A stretch of DNA of 64,000 bases, from contig JAGZSY010000008.1 of the NCBI GenBank assembly GCA_018380885.1, forward strand, positions 62,001 to 126,000, written 5' to 3'. This DNA is from Enterocloster asparagiformis. GTDB taxonomy: Bacteria; Bacillota; Clostridia; Lachnospirales; Lachnospiraceae. The notes below the pieces were generated by a model. The model did no database searches and had not been told where the DNA came from. It worked only from the letters and a program-made list of their open reading frames with translations. Shown here piece after piece: positions 54,548 to 63,902 of the stretch; position 1 is the first letter of the stretch, and every line of letters starts with the position of its first letter. The position numbers and the translations under genes are program-made.

Positions 54548-55795
54548 ATGGAAAAGACAGATCAACAGATTTTCGAGGAGTTCGCCTCCCAACTGTGCCG
54601 GTGGGGGATCAGCGGAGAGACTCCGGCTATGGGAAACCAGGATATCCGCTATGGGCTGGCGCTTCAGAAAAAGCGTCTGGAGCGGCATCACGTCAAAATT
54701 TCGTACCGGCTGTCACAGCGGAAGGATCGGCAGGAACAGGCGTCCTCTGCGGTTTTCTCGGACCTGCAATACACCAACAAGCTGGTTTGGAAGGCGATGC
54801 ACAGGGAGACGGATTTTGATCGGGACGGCAGAAGGTGCCTGACCACAAAGGACGACGAGTTGCTCTACACCGTGATCACCTGGTTAAACGGCAGGACGGA
54901 GGTTCCGCCATCCTGCATATGTCCCAACTGCGGCGCCATCAGCAATGTGGACGCACTGCTGGAGGGCTGCCCCTACTGTCATACCAGATTCCTCATGCCG
55001 GATCTGTTCCCCAAGGTTACGAACTACTATTTCCTTCGGGATTACGGGCTGGGAGAGGCGGAAGCCAGGGGCCGCAGCGCCAGGTGGATGATCGCAGGAG
55101 GCGCGGTGGGCTTTCTCATCCGGCTGCCGGGTTTGATCATGGATCTGCTCCACGGCGAGAACTTGATTCTTCTGCTGTTTTCCCTGGCGTTTACCATGGG
55201 TATCTGCGCGGTGCTCGGCTATTTCGCGCTGTCCATCCGCCTGCTGGGGCGCGTGTTCGGAGACGCTTTTAAGATGGTTCCCAGGGCGGCCGGACAGATC
55301 TCGGCGAAAAAGCGTTTGACGGACTTTATGAGGCAGTTTGATCCCGGGTTCACATTTGAATACTTTTTCGGCAAGGTGCAGGGACTGCTGAAAATTCTCA
55401 TCTTTACGGACGACAGAAGCGGCCTTGCGGTGTACGACGGGCCGGAGCTCGACGCCGGCGTGTTCGACTGCATTGTGGACGCTCAGTTCGATGGGGCCGT
55501 CAGCTTAAACGGGGGCCGGATTGAGGGAGAATACTGCTATCTGGACCTGAATGTATATATGACGGACGTGTACTGCTGCGGCAGCGGTTTGAAGCGTCGG
55601 TCCGACCTGTATCAGGTGGGGCTCTGCCGGAATATCAGCCGTCCGGTGGACTACGGCTTTTCTGTAAAAAAGGTGAACTGCAAAAGCTGCGGGGCAAGCT
55701 TCGACGCCACCAGGGAGCGGTATTGCCCCTATTGTGGAAGCCGCTATGAGCTGCGGGAGGACGACTGGGTGATTACGTTTATCCGAAAACGGTAG
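54548..55795 (+). CDS. Double zinc-ribbon membrane protein, possibly Tim44-like
   Basis: 415 residues. A first zinc ribbon (CICPNCG...CPYCH, near 125-150) comes before two membrane helices (about 180-230). A soluble domain with FDPGFTFEYFFGKVQGLLK resembles the Tim44-like fold. A second ribbon, CKSCG...CPYCG, lies near the C-terminus. The function is unknown. A TATAAT (54496-54501) and GGGGGAG support the start. Hosting a ribbon at each end is unusual. Confidence 0.7.
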   Translation: MEKTDQQIFEEFASQLCRWGISGETPAMGNQDIRYGLALQKKRLERHHVKISYRLSQRKDRQEQASSAVFSDLQYTNKLVWKAMHRETDFDRDGRRCLTTKDDELLYTVITWLNGRTEVPPSCICPNCGAISNVDALLEGCPYCHTRFLMPDLFPKVTNYYFLRDYGLGEAEARGRSARWMIAGGAVGFLIRLPGLIMDLLHGENLILLLFSLAFTMGICAVLGYFALSIRLLGRVFGDAFKMVPRAAGQISAKKRLTDFMRQFDPGFTFEYFFGKVQGLLKILIFTDDRSGLAVYDGPELDAGVFDCIVDAQFDGAVSLNGGRIEGEYCYLDLNVYMTDVYCCGSGLKRRSDLYQVGLCRNISRPVDYGFSVKKVNCKSCGASFDATRERYCPYCGSRYELREDDWVITFIRKR

Positions 55796-55834
55796 AATAG
55801 TCGCGTGTGAAATCAAATATGCGGAGGTACGTGT

Positions 55835-56320
55835 ATGTACGAACGGATGCTGAATCGGCAGGAGAAGCCGACGCCGGCGGATATGACGGCATTTTGCGGC
55901 GGGACGGGCCAATGGTTTGCCCGGATCAATGAGTGGCTGTCACAGACGTACGGGACGGAGCAGCACATCACATTTCCCTACGGCAATAAATATGGCTGGG
56001 GGATTGCCCACAGGAGAAAGCAAAAGCTTCTGTGCAATATTTTCGCCGAGCGCGGCGGGTTCACCGTTATGGTCCGATTATCCGACGCGCAGTTTCAATC
56101 GATATATGATAGTTTGCAGACCTATGCCCGGCAGTATATTGACAACCGGTATCCCTGCGGAGACGGCGGATGGATTCACTATCGGGTGACGTGCGAAGCG
56201 CAGATTGGCGATATACAAACAATATTGGCGGTCAGGTGTTCGCAGGCGGGAGAAAGAACGCCGAAAGGCGGCAAAGGCGATGGGCGGCCGGATCAAATGA
56301 TAAGGAAACAGGGGATATAG
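55835..56320 (+). CDS. DUF3788 family protein
   Basis: 161 residues. WFARINEWLSQTYGTEQHITFPYGNKYGWGIAHRRK and the following NIFAERGGFTVMVRLSD region fit the DUF3788 (YdhG-like) fold. Its role is unknown. GGAGG lies 8 bp before ATG. It ends 3 bp before the histidine kinase start, so they share a transcript. Confidence 0.75.
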   Translation: MYERMLNRQEKPTPADMTAFCGGTGQWFARINEWLSQTYGTEQHITFPYGNKYGWGIAHRRKQKLLCNIFAERGGFTVMVRLSDAQFQSIYDSLQTYARQYIDNRYPCGDGGWIHYRVTCEAQIGDIQTILAVRCSQAGERTPKGGKGDGRPDQMIRKQGI

Positions 56321-56323
56321 AGA

Positions 56324-59300
56324 ATGCAAACACAATTAACAGCGATTGAGACAATTAATGAATTTCTTCACAACTGGTTTGAGCTGCGGAATCTGGAGGC
56401 AACGGCGGCGTTTCTCTCTGAAAATGTGAGCTTTGTGGGCAGCGGCCAGGGGGAGGCGGCCTGTGGGAAGGCGGCGATGACCGACTACCTGCGCCAGGAT
56501 ATTGCCGAGATACAGGAGCCGTTTTCCTGTGAAATTTCAGTGATCTGCCAGCAGGCCCCGGCGGAAAACGTCCGCAATCTGTCGGCTGAGATCACGCTGA
56601 AAAATTCGCTGTACACCTGGCATCTGCGGGGATTCTACACGCTGGTTCTGGAGCGGGGACTCTGGAAGGTGTTCAGCATCCATGTGGCGGAGCCCAGCCG
56701 GAATCAGACCGGCGGGGAGCACTACCCCCAGACCCTGGTGCTGGAGCACATTGCCAGGCAGAGGCAGGAGCTGCTGAGCGACTCCGTGCCCGGCGGTATG
56801 ATGGGCGGGTATGTTGAGCCGGGCTTTCCCTTTTATTTTATCAACCGTCATATGCTGGATTATCTGGGGTATGAGGATGAGGCGGAATTTGTTGCTGATA
56901 TCGGCGGCATGATTTCCAACTGTATGCATCCCGACGACCGGGAGGCGTCGGATCGGGCCGTGACTGCGCAGATGGCGGAAAAGGGCGAGTATGCGGTGGA
57001 TTACCGGATGAAGAAAAAGGACGGGTCTTACATTTGGGTTCACGATCTGGGCCGCAGGACCGTGGCTGAGAACGGGCGGGAGGCCATCGCCTCGGTGTGC
57101 GTGGATATCACGGCTCAGAAGAAGGCGCAGGAGGAGATACTGCACCTTTACAACAACATCCCCGGCGGAGTTTTCCGCTGCCGGTTTGACGGGGACCTCT
57201 CCGTGGTGGACGCCAACGACGGTCTTTTTGAGTTTATCGGGTACAGCCGCGACGAGTTTGCCGCCATGGGTAACAGGGTGTCCGCGGTCGTTTATCCTGA
57301 GGACTTACCCGCTGTGGCGGACAAGATGCATAAACAGCTGAAATGCGGAAACACCTTCCACTGCCAGAACCGCCTGGTCTGCAAGGACGGCAGCATCAAA
57401 TGGGCGTCCGTCAAGGCGCAGCTGTATGCGGAGCCCAACGGAGAACAGCATCTCTACTGCGTGCTGGTAGATATCACGGAGGAAAAACGCCTGCAGGAGC
57501 GGATCAACGAGCTGTACGAGCAGGAAATGACCTACTTTGCCGAGCTCTCATCCAGGGACGGCACCTTTCAGGGGCGCATCAATATCACACAGGAACAGAT
57601 GGAGAACTATATCTCCACAGCCAATGTGGCGGTGGCCAGGGTCGGCGATACCTACGAGCAGACGGTGGAAAATCTGGCGGCTTCCGCGGTGGACCCGCAG
57701 TACGGCAGAAGCATGCGGGAAACGCTGAGACGGGAAAAGGTTCTTGCGGATTACAACGCGGGGAAAGTGGACTACCATTTTAATTTCCTGCGCAGGCGCA
57801 ACGACGGAACCGCCTTCTGGAGCGACACCAGCTTCCGTTCCTGTCTGAATCCTGAGACCGGGGATATCATCCTTTTCTTTTATACCCAGGACGTTACGGA
57901 GCAGAGGCTGCAGGAGCTGCTGCTGAAGAAGATTACCAAGCTGGATTATGATATTATTACTGAAATTGATATTTCCAACGCAGGATACAGGCTGGTGGGC
58001 TTTTCGGACGAGTGGAAGCCGACTATTCCGCTGAGCGGGAATTTCCAGGAGGAGATCAGGCTGGTCGCGAAACGCTGTATGAACGAAGAGGCGCAGCGTG
58101 AGTTCCTGGAAAAGCTGGATTTCGGATATATGAAGGGGCAGCTGGAGCAGCAGGACGCGTACACCTTTATTCTGGAACTTCTGGAAGAGGGCGATTTGCG
58201 GATCAAACGGTTCCAGGTATTTTACATCAATCAGGAGCTGGGCCGGGTTTGCATGACCAGGGCCGATGTGACGGATGTGGTGCGCCAGGAGCAGAAGCAG
58301 AAGGAGGAGCTGGCCGCGGCCCTGGTGGCCGCCGAGCAGGCCAACGCCGCAAAATCCGATTTTCTCAGCCGGATGAGCCACGAAATCCGCACACCCATGA
58401 ACGCCATTATCGGCATGAGCACCATTGCCGCCCAGTCCATCGGCGACGACGAGCAGGTGGAGGACTGCATCGCCAAAATCGGAATCTCCTCCCGGTTCCT
58501 GCTGTCGCTGATCAATGATATCCTGGACATGAGCCGCATTGAGAGCGGCAAGATGCTGCTGAAAAACGAGCGGATTCCCACCGAGGATTTCCTTAACGGA
58601 ATCAATTCGATTTGCTACGCCCAGGCGGCCACCAAGGGAGTGGAGTACGAGTGCATCGTCGACCCTGTCCTGAGCGACTACTATATGGGGGATGCCATGA
58701 AGCTCCAGCAGGTGCTGATCAATATCCTGTCCAATGCCATCAAGTTTACCGGCGAGGGCGGGAAGGTGACGTTCTCCGCCACAGAGCGCAGGAAAATGAA
58801 GTCCGACGCAATCCTGCGCTTTATAGTCAACGACACGGGCGTGGGCATGAGCGAGGATTTCCTGCCCCATATTTTCGAACCCTTTTCTCAGGAATCCACC
58901 GGAACCACGGCTCTGTTCGGGGGCACAGGGCTGGGCCTGGCTATCTCGAAAAGTATTGTGGATATGATGGACGGCAGGATCAATGTGCGCTCCATCAAGG
59001 GCATCGGCACGGAGTTCACAGTGGATGTGAAGCTGGGGATCAGCGAGGAGGAGAAGCTGCGGCATCATCAGAAAAAACAGAATTACAATTTTTCCCATTT
59101 AAAGACCCTGGTGGTGGATGATGATGTAGCTGTGTGCGAGAGCGCGGTCGTCACCCTCAAAGAGATGGGAGTCACCGCCGAGTGGGTGGACAGCGGCCGC
59201 AAGGCCGTGGATCGGGTGAAAACGCTGTGGGCTGAGAGCCGGTATTTCGACATGATCCTCATTGACTGGAAGATGCCGGAGATGGACGGCCTTGAGACTG

Positions 59301-59908
59301 CCCGCCGAATCCGCTCCATCGTGGGGGCGGAGGTTACGATCATCATTATGACGGCTTACGACTGGGTGTCTATCGAGCACGAGGCCAAGCTGGCGGGCGT
59401 GAATCTGCTGGTGAGCAAGCCCATGTTCAAGTCGTCCCTGATCTCCGCCTTCACAAAGGCGCTGGGCGAGAAGGAGGAGGAAGCGCAGCTGCCGGAGGAG
59501 GAGGATTACGATTTTTCCGGCAAGCGCGTGCTGCTGGCGGAGGACAACGCGATCAATACCGAGGTGGCGGTGATGCTGCTGGAGAGCAGGGGATTCCAGG
59601 TGGATACCGCGCAGAACGGGCTGCGCGCGCTGGAGATGTTCAGCAAATCGCCCACCGGGTATTACGATGCCATCCTCATGGACATCCGCATGCCCATCAT
59701 GGACGGTCTGACTGCGGCGGGCAATATCCGCCATCTCAGCAACCTGGACGCGGCCACGATCCCCATTATCGCTATGACGGCAAACGCCTTTGACGAGGAT
59801 ATTGAGAAGAGCAAGGCCGCGGGCATGGACGCGCATCTGGCAAAGCCCATTGACCCGGCCAGAATGTACCGGACGCTGTACGATTTTATCTATGAGCCCA
59901 ACGCGTAA
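56324..59908 (+). CDS. Soluble hybrid histidine kinase: SnoaL-like, PAS x3, HisKA, HATPase, REC x2
   Basis: 1194 residues and no membrane helix. Residues 1-130 look like a SnoaL/NTF2-like pocket. Three PAS-type domains follow (about 150-270, 275-390, 400-530) and a diverged segment. Phospho-acceptor His686 lies in SHEIRTPMNAI and the ATPase has N, G1 and G2 boxes (ILSNAIKF, DTGVGMS, GTGLGLAIS). Two receiver domains have Asp981 (LIDWKMP) and Asp1120 (LMDIRMP). No HPt or output domain is present, so the phosphate must leave through a protein encoded elsewhere. Confidence 0.9.
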   Translation: MQTQLTAIETINEFLHNWFELRNLEATAAFLSENVSFVGSGQGEAACGKAAMTDYLRQDIAEIQEPFSCEISVICQQAPAENVRNLSAEITLKNSLYTWHLRGFYTLVLERGLWKVFSIHVAEPSRNQTGGEHYPQTLVLEHIARQRQELLSDSVPGGMMGGYVEPGFPFYFINRHMLDYLGYEDEAEFVADIGGMISNCMHPDDREASDRAVTAQMAEKGEYAVDYRMKKKDGSYIWVHDLGRRTVAENGREAIASVCVDITAQKKAQEEILHLYNNIPGGVFRCRFDGDLSVVDANDGLFEFIGYSRDEFAAMGNRVSAVVYPEDLPAVADKMHKQLKCGNTFHCQNRLVCKDGSIKWASVKAQLYAEPNGEQHLYCVLVDITEEKRLQERINELYEQEMTYFAELSSRDGTFQGRINITQEQMENYISTANVAVARVGDTYEQTVENLAASAVDPQYGRSMRETLRREKVLADYNAGKVDYHFNFLRRRNDGTAFWSDTSFRSCLNPETGDIILFFYTQDVTEQRLQELLLKKITKLDYDIITEIDISNAGYRLVGFSDEWKPTIPLSGNFQEEIRLVAKRCMNEEAQREFLEKLDFGYMKGQLEQQDAYTFILELLEEGDLRIKRFQVFYINQELGRVCMTRADVTDVVRQEQKQKEELAAALVAAEQANAAKSDFLSRMSHEIRTPMNAIIGMSTIAAQSIGDDEQVEDCIAKIGISSRFLLSLINDILDMSRIESGKMLLKNERIPTEDFLNGINSICYAQAATKGVEYECIVDPVLSDYYMGDAMKLQQVLINILSNAIKFTGEGGKVTFSATERRKMKSDAILRFIVNDTGVGMSEDFLPHIFEPFSQESTGTTALFGGTGLGLAISKSIVDMMDGRINVRSIKGIGTEFTVDVKLGISEEEKLRHHQKKQNYNFSHLKTLVVDDDVAVCESAVVTLKEMGVTAEWVDSGRKAVDRVKTLWAESRYFDMILIDWKMPEMDGLETARRIRSIVGAEVTIIIMTAYDWVSIEHEAKLAGVNLLVSKPMFKSSLISAFTKALGEKEEEAQLPEEEDYDFSGKRVLLAEDNAINTEVAVMLLESRGFQVDTAQNGLRALEMFSKSPTGYYDAILMDIRMPIMDGLTAAGNIRHLSNLDAATIPIIAMTANAFDEDIEKSKAAGMDAHLAKPIDPARMYRTLYDFIYEPNA

Positions 59909-59983
59909 GGCGGGGCGGTCCGGAGTATGGGGCGCACGGCCGATCAGCCCGATTAAAGGTCCTGCTGCGCGCTGCGCATAAAA

Positions 59984-60019
59984 AGAGGGGCGGTTCCGGA
60001 TACAGCATCGGACCGCCCC
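59984..60019 (-). terminator. Terminator of the recombinase gene
   Basis: On the minus strand GGGGCGGTCCG / CGGAACCGCCCC with TTTTT after it. Confidence 0.8.
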
Positions 60020-60024
60020 ATGGT

Positions 60025-61077
60025 TTACTCTTCCCTGAGCTTTACTTTGTTCCGCGCACTGCGCCGCCGCTGGTCCTCCAGGGCTGCGTAGTGCTTTTTT
60101 GTGGTGTTTACATCCGAGTGGCCCAGCACGTCGGCCACCAGATAGATATCCCCGGTCTCCCGGTACAGCGCGGTGCCGTAGGTGCTGCGCAGCTTGTGCG
60201 GGGTGATGGGCTTCAGGGGGGATATTGTTTTGGCGTACTTTTTCACCAGATTTTCAATGCTGCGCACGGACATGCGCTTTTTCTGCAGGGAGAGGAAGAG
60301 GGCCTCCTCGCTGCCGGACTCCGGGATGATGTGCCTGCGCTCTTCCAGATAATCCAGCAGGGCCTGCTCAACCTCCTCGCCGAAGTAGACGGTAACCTCC
60401 TTGCCGCCCTTGCGGTAAACCTTGAGGCCGCCGTTTTTGAAATCTACGTCCTTGATGTTGAGTCCCACGCACTCGGACACGCGCAGGCCGGTGCCCAGCA
60501 GCAGGGTCAGCAGGGCCAAGTCACGGACTCTGGTTTTTTCGTGGAATTGCTTTTGCTTCTCCGTCAGCTTGTCGCCCTGTTCCACCTCGTCCAGCAGCAG
60601 AGCCACCTCGTCCACATCCAGCCGGATGATCTCCTTGTCCCGCAGCTTGGGCAGCTGAATCTTGGCAGCCGGGTTGTTGTTCAGGCGTTCCGTGCGGTAA
60701 AAGTAGTTGTAAAAGCTTTTGAGGGAGCTGATCTTGCGCTTGATGCCGCGCTCCTTGTTCATGACCTCCTGATCCCGGTCGTTGAAGCGGTATTTCAGGT
60801 ATTCCATGTACTCCTCGAAATCCCCCACCGTGAGCTGGTCCAGGTGCTCCAGGGTGACGGCGGTCTTGTCCAGGCGGGAGAGGGCAGGATTTTCCTTTAC
60901 CAGAAAGTCGAAAAACACACCCAGGTCATAGGCGTAGGCGATTCTGGTGCGGGAGGAGGTCCTGGGCTCAATGCCCCGGAAAAAATCCTTGCAGAACGGG
61001 GGCAGGCCGTTCATCATCTCCCGCAGCTTCAGTATGTTTTCCCGGTCCTTCTGTTCGTGATATGATAAATTTGACAT
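60025..61077 (-). CDS. Tyrosine recombinase, XerS/XerC-like
   Basis: 350 residues: an N-terminal core-binding domain (to about 155) and a catalytic domain with Arg in GTGLRVSE, Lys in RKGGKEV, H-x-x-R in HKLRSTYG, His in LGHSDVNTT and Tyr in KHYAAL. The length fits a chromosome-dimer recombinase rather than a phage integrase, and no attachment sites or phage genes adjoin. ATG 61077 has AGAAAGAAG 9 bp upstream. Confidence 0.88.
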   Translation of the reverse strand: MSNLSYHEQKDRENILKLREMMNGLPPFCKDFFRGIEPRTSSRTRIAYAYDLGVFFDFLVKENPALSRLDKTAVTLEHLDQLTVGDFEEYMEYLKYRFNDRDQEVMNKERGIKRKISSLKSFYNYFYRTERLNNNPAAKIQLPKLRDKEIIRLDVDEVALLLDEVEQGDKLTEKQKQFHEKTRVRDLALLTLLLGTGLRVSECVGLNIKDVDFKNGGLKVYRKGGKEVTVYFGEEVEQALLDYLEERRHIIPESGSEEALFLSLQKKRMSVRSIENLVKKYAKTISPLKPITPHKLRSTYGTALYRETGDIYLVADVLGHSDVNTTKKHYAALEDQRRRSARNKVKLREE

Positions 61078-61109
61078 TGCATTCAACTTCTTTCTCTCTG
61101 ATACATTTT

Positions 61110-61138
61110 AGTATAGTAAAATGCGGGGATATTGTAAA
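61110..61138 (-). promoter_or_regulatory. Recombinase promoter
   Basis: On the minus strand TTTACA, 17 bp, TATACT. Confidence 0.7.
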
Positions 61139-61153
61139 TGCTTTTTTCATTTT

Positions 61154-61197
61154 CCGGGAAGCCGGGAGAGCAGCGGCGCGCGGCTTCCCTCGGTTTT
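61154..61197. other. GC-rich hairpin in divergent region
   Basis: CCGGGAAGCCG / CGGCTTCCCTCGG with a T tetrad after it. It lies upstream of both flanking genes; role unclear. Confidence 0.4.
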
Positions 61198-61260
61198 GCG
61201 CGGCCCGGCGGCAAATTTGCGGCCATGCCCCTGCGGATAGCGGATTTGGTAAAAAACGGA

Positions 61261-61289
61261 TTGAAAAGAGGGCAGAGCTAGGGTATGAT
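61261..61289 (+). promoter_or_regulatory. Promoter of the LysM protein gene
   Basis: TTGAAA, 17 bp, TATGAT. The ATG embedded in this -10 is therefore not a start codon. Confidence 0.7.
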
Positions 61290-61353
61290 GAGAGATATAA
61301 GCGGTTCTGCGGATATGAGAAAGCGGAAACAGAGCGCTGTGAGGAGACGACCC

Positions 61354-62661
61354 ATGAGAAAATGCGGAAACATTTGTGAGAGAAGGAAAACGGCAGCGGT
61401 TTTGGCCCTGTCCGCTGCGCTGGCGTTGGGTGTTTTTTGTGAGACTGCGCGCGCTGAGACAGCGGAGGACGGGCGGGAGAAGTGTGTCACTCAGGAGGAA
61501 ATTCGCGCGGAATACCATTTTGATCTGTACAGCAGCCTCTACGGTACGGCGGATGAGACCTCTGTGGAGGTCCTTTGGCGCAAAGTGGGGGAGAATGATC
61601 CCACCTTTGCCCAAGTGGGCATTGATACCGGAGAACAGGTCCTTGTCCTGCCGGACGGCTATGAGATGAGCTTTTGGCATGAGATCGACAACGGCGGCGT
61701 CTCTGTGATTTTGACGCCGGAGCAGGCGATTACCCCGCTGTACACTGCCCGCAAAAATGAACACGCCTCTGGGCCTGTGGATGCGTATCTATACGAGAAA
61801 GTCCCGTCTGCTGCCGGCAGCGCCGTCTGTTACGATTTGCCCCAGAATTTTGATTACCGCAGCCTGGGCCGGGGTATCGCCTCAGTGAAGCGTGTGGTCA
61901 GGATAACGGAGACCGGAAGCGGGGCGTCCCGCGAGTCCGCAAAAGAGGCTGTCTATCTGGATATAAATGGAAATGGTGTCCCGTCTATCGTGAATTTAAA
62001 GTCGACGGACAGGGAGATGTACCGCGTCCAAAGAGGGGATACACTTCAGTCCATCGCTGAAGACAGGTACTGTGATCCGACTATGTGGACGGCGATCTTC
62101 CGGCGCAACCGGGATCATATCTCCCACGCGGATTTAATTTATGCGGGACAAATGATCATTGTCCCCAAGACGGAAGCGGAGATTGCCGGGGATGTGATCG
62201 TCATGCCGCCCAGGAGGGAGCTATCCCAGGGAGATGAGGCGCTGTTGTACCGGGACATTTCCGAGATGGCGGATTTGGGCCAGGTATTTCAACTGTCTGA
62301 CGGAACCAGGGTCAGCGTAGAGTGGAAGGGCGTGCCTGCGGACGGCGAACAGCAGGTGCTGTATTTGGCTGAGAATCACCGGATGACCAGCTGGTTTGTG
62401 ATCAAAAACGGTACTTCGGAGACTAAAGCGGAAGTGAGGGTCATCGATCCCTTCTACATCGGACAGCGCAATGAAAATCCGGAGGGTCCCATGGATGAGT
62501 ATCTCTATCACAAGAATCCGGTGCCGGAGACAAATACCGTCGTCTATGAGCTGCCTCCGGATTTCGATTTGATCGATGACGGAAGCAGCGTGACGCGGGT
62601 GCTGCGGATCGAGAACCTGGTAACAGGGGCGTACTATGAAGAAGAGACCCCTGTGGATTAG
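61354..62661 (+). CDS. Secreted LysM protein with a duplicated flanking domain
   Basis: 435 residues. A signal peptide (TAAVLALSAALALGVFCETARAE), then a domain of about 150 residues, a LysM (MYRVQRGDTLQSIAEDRY...GQMIIVPKT), then a second copy of the first domain. Both copies share a WRK/WKG-type start and a (P/Q)xYxxx(N/K)E...GP(V/M)D(A/E)YLY...YDLP/YELP pattern. The flanking domain is not one I recognise. GAGGAG lies 7 bp before ATG 61354. Confidence 0.75.
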   Translation: MRKCGNICERRKTAAVLALSAALALGVFCETARAETAEDGREKCVTQEEIRAEYHFDLYSSLYGTADETSVEVLWRKVGENDPTFAQVGIDTGEQVLVLPDGYEMSFWHEIDNGGVSVILTPEQAITPLYTARKNEHASGPVDAYLYEKVPSAAGSAVCYDLPQNFDYRSLGRGIASVKRVVRITETGSGASRESAKEAVYLDINGNGVPSIVNLKSTDREMYRVQRGDTLQSIAEDRYCDPTMWTAIFRRNRDHISHADLIYAGQMIIVPKTEAEIAGDVIVMPPRRELSQGDEALLYRDISEMADLGQVFQLSDGTRVSVEWKGVPADGEQQVLYLAENHRMTSWFVIKNGTSETKAEVRVIDPFYIGQRNENPEGPMDEYLYHKNPVPETNTVVYELPPDFDLIDDGSSVTRVLRIENLVTGAYYEEETPVD

Positions 62662-62687
62662 ATTGCGGATTGGAAAGGGGGCGCCAT

Positions 62688-63878
62688 ATGACAGAGCTGA
62701 GTGTTGAACAGATTCGCAATTTCCGGCTGCGGGCCCATCATTTGGACACAGTATATGAATCTGCGGATATCCAGGCCCTTGTGGGGGCCTGTGGAATGCA
62801 GAACAGCCCGCCCGGAGCCTGGGAGGCGGCTCTCTATAACCGGGCTCCCGGCTGCACCATGGCGGAGATGGAGCGCCTGCTGTGGGAGGATAAAACGCTT
62901 TTGCAGGCGTGGAGCCTGCGGGGAGCGCCGGTGGTATTTCCCACCGCTGAGAGCAGCGCGTTTTTGGCTGCGCTGACCGCCGCGGGGGATGAGCCGTGGA
63001 TTTATACGCAGGGAATCGCCCTGGCCCTCGATTTTTTACAGATGGGCTTTGACGAGCTGTTTGCACTGATGAGACAGGTGATGCCTCAGATGGATGGAGA
63101 GCGCATTCTCAGTAAAACAGCTCTGGACCAACGGATCGCAGATTGGATGCTGCCGCTTCTGCCGGCCGCGAAGCGGCAGCTGTGGAGCCAGCCGTCCATG
63201 TACGGCAGCCCGGATAAACAGACCGTGGGGGGAGCGGTGGTGTCCTTTATGCTCCGGCCCTGCGCCTTTTTGGGGTTGGTGGTGTTCGGAGAGCGGAGCG
63301 GGGGCAGCCCCACATTTACCTCCTACAGGAGCTGGGTGGGCCATGATATGAGTGTGGACGGGGAGGCCGCCGGGAAGCTGGTGCGCAAATTTTTACACTG
63401 CTATGGTCCGGCTACCACGGACATGTTCGCGAATTGGCTGGGGTGTTCCGGAAAACAGGGAAGGCGCATGTGGCAGCTTGCGGCAGAGGAGATGGAACCG
63501 GTCGCTGTGTTAGGGAAAAAGGCCTTCATTCTGTCTGCAGACAGAGAACAGTTCCTCTCCACGGAGTCCCTGTCCCGGGAGCTGCTTCTGCTGGGCGGAC
63601 ACGATCCCTTCCTGGATCAGCGGGACAGGCTGATCCTGCAGCCGGACAAATCGCTTCACAGGCGGATATGGAAGCTGGTGGCAAATCCCGGCGCCATCCT
63701 GTACCGCGGGGAGATCATCGGCGTATGGACCGGCAAAAAGAAGGGCCGTGGCATGGAAATCAGAATGACGCTGTGGGCGAAGCGCGGGAAAAAGCAGGAG
63801 CTTTGTGCTCTGGCCGAGGCGTACGCCGCCTTCCGGGGGCAGATGTTAATGGAGGTTGAGGTGGAAGGTTGTTATTAA
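62688..63878 (+). CDS. YcaQ-like winged-helix protein (HTH_42 family)
   Basis: 396 residues. The N-terminal LSVEQIRNFRLRAHHLD, central WSLRGAPVVFPT and C-terminal DPFLDQRDRLILQPDKSLHRRIW match the winged-helix DNA-binding family of YcaQ/AlkX, some of which unhook interstrand crosslinks as DNA glycosylases. The QxR-type active-site sequence of the glycosylases was not clear to me, so enzymatic activity is open. AAAGGGGG precedes ATG, 26 bp after the LysM gene. Confidence 0.8.
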   Translation: MTELSVEQIRNFRLRAHHLDTVYESADIQALVGACGMQNSPPGAWEAALYNRAPGCTMAEMERLLWEDKTLLQAWSLRGAPVVFPTAESSAFLAALTAAGDEPWIYTQGIALALDFLQMGFDELFALMRQVMPQMDGERILSKTALDQRIADWMLPLLPAAKRQLWSQPSMYGSPDKQTVGGAVVSFMLRPCAFLGLVVFGERSGGSPTFTSYRSWVGHDMSVDGEAAGKLVRKFLHCYGPATTDMFANWLGCSGKQGRRMWQLAAEEMEPVAVLGKKAFILSADREQFLSTESLSRELLLLGGHDPFLDQRDRLILQPDKSLHRRIWKLVANPGAILYRGEIIGVWTGKKKGRGMEIRMTLWAKRGKKQELCALAEAYAAFRGQMLMEVEVEGCY

Positions 63879-63902
63879 TTTAACAAATTACAGGGTGAAA
63901 AA

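Noticed and set aside
57548..59098. A 516-codon open frame antisense to the hybrid kinase
   Set aside because: His/Gln/Leu-rich shadow, typical of antisense to GC-rich coding DNA.
60025..61077. Phage or integrative-element integrase
   Set aside because: No phage or conjugation genes, no tRNA and no flanking direct repeats were seen; length and motifs fit a Xer protein.
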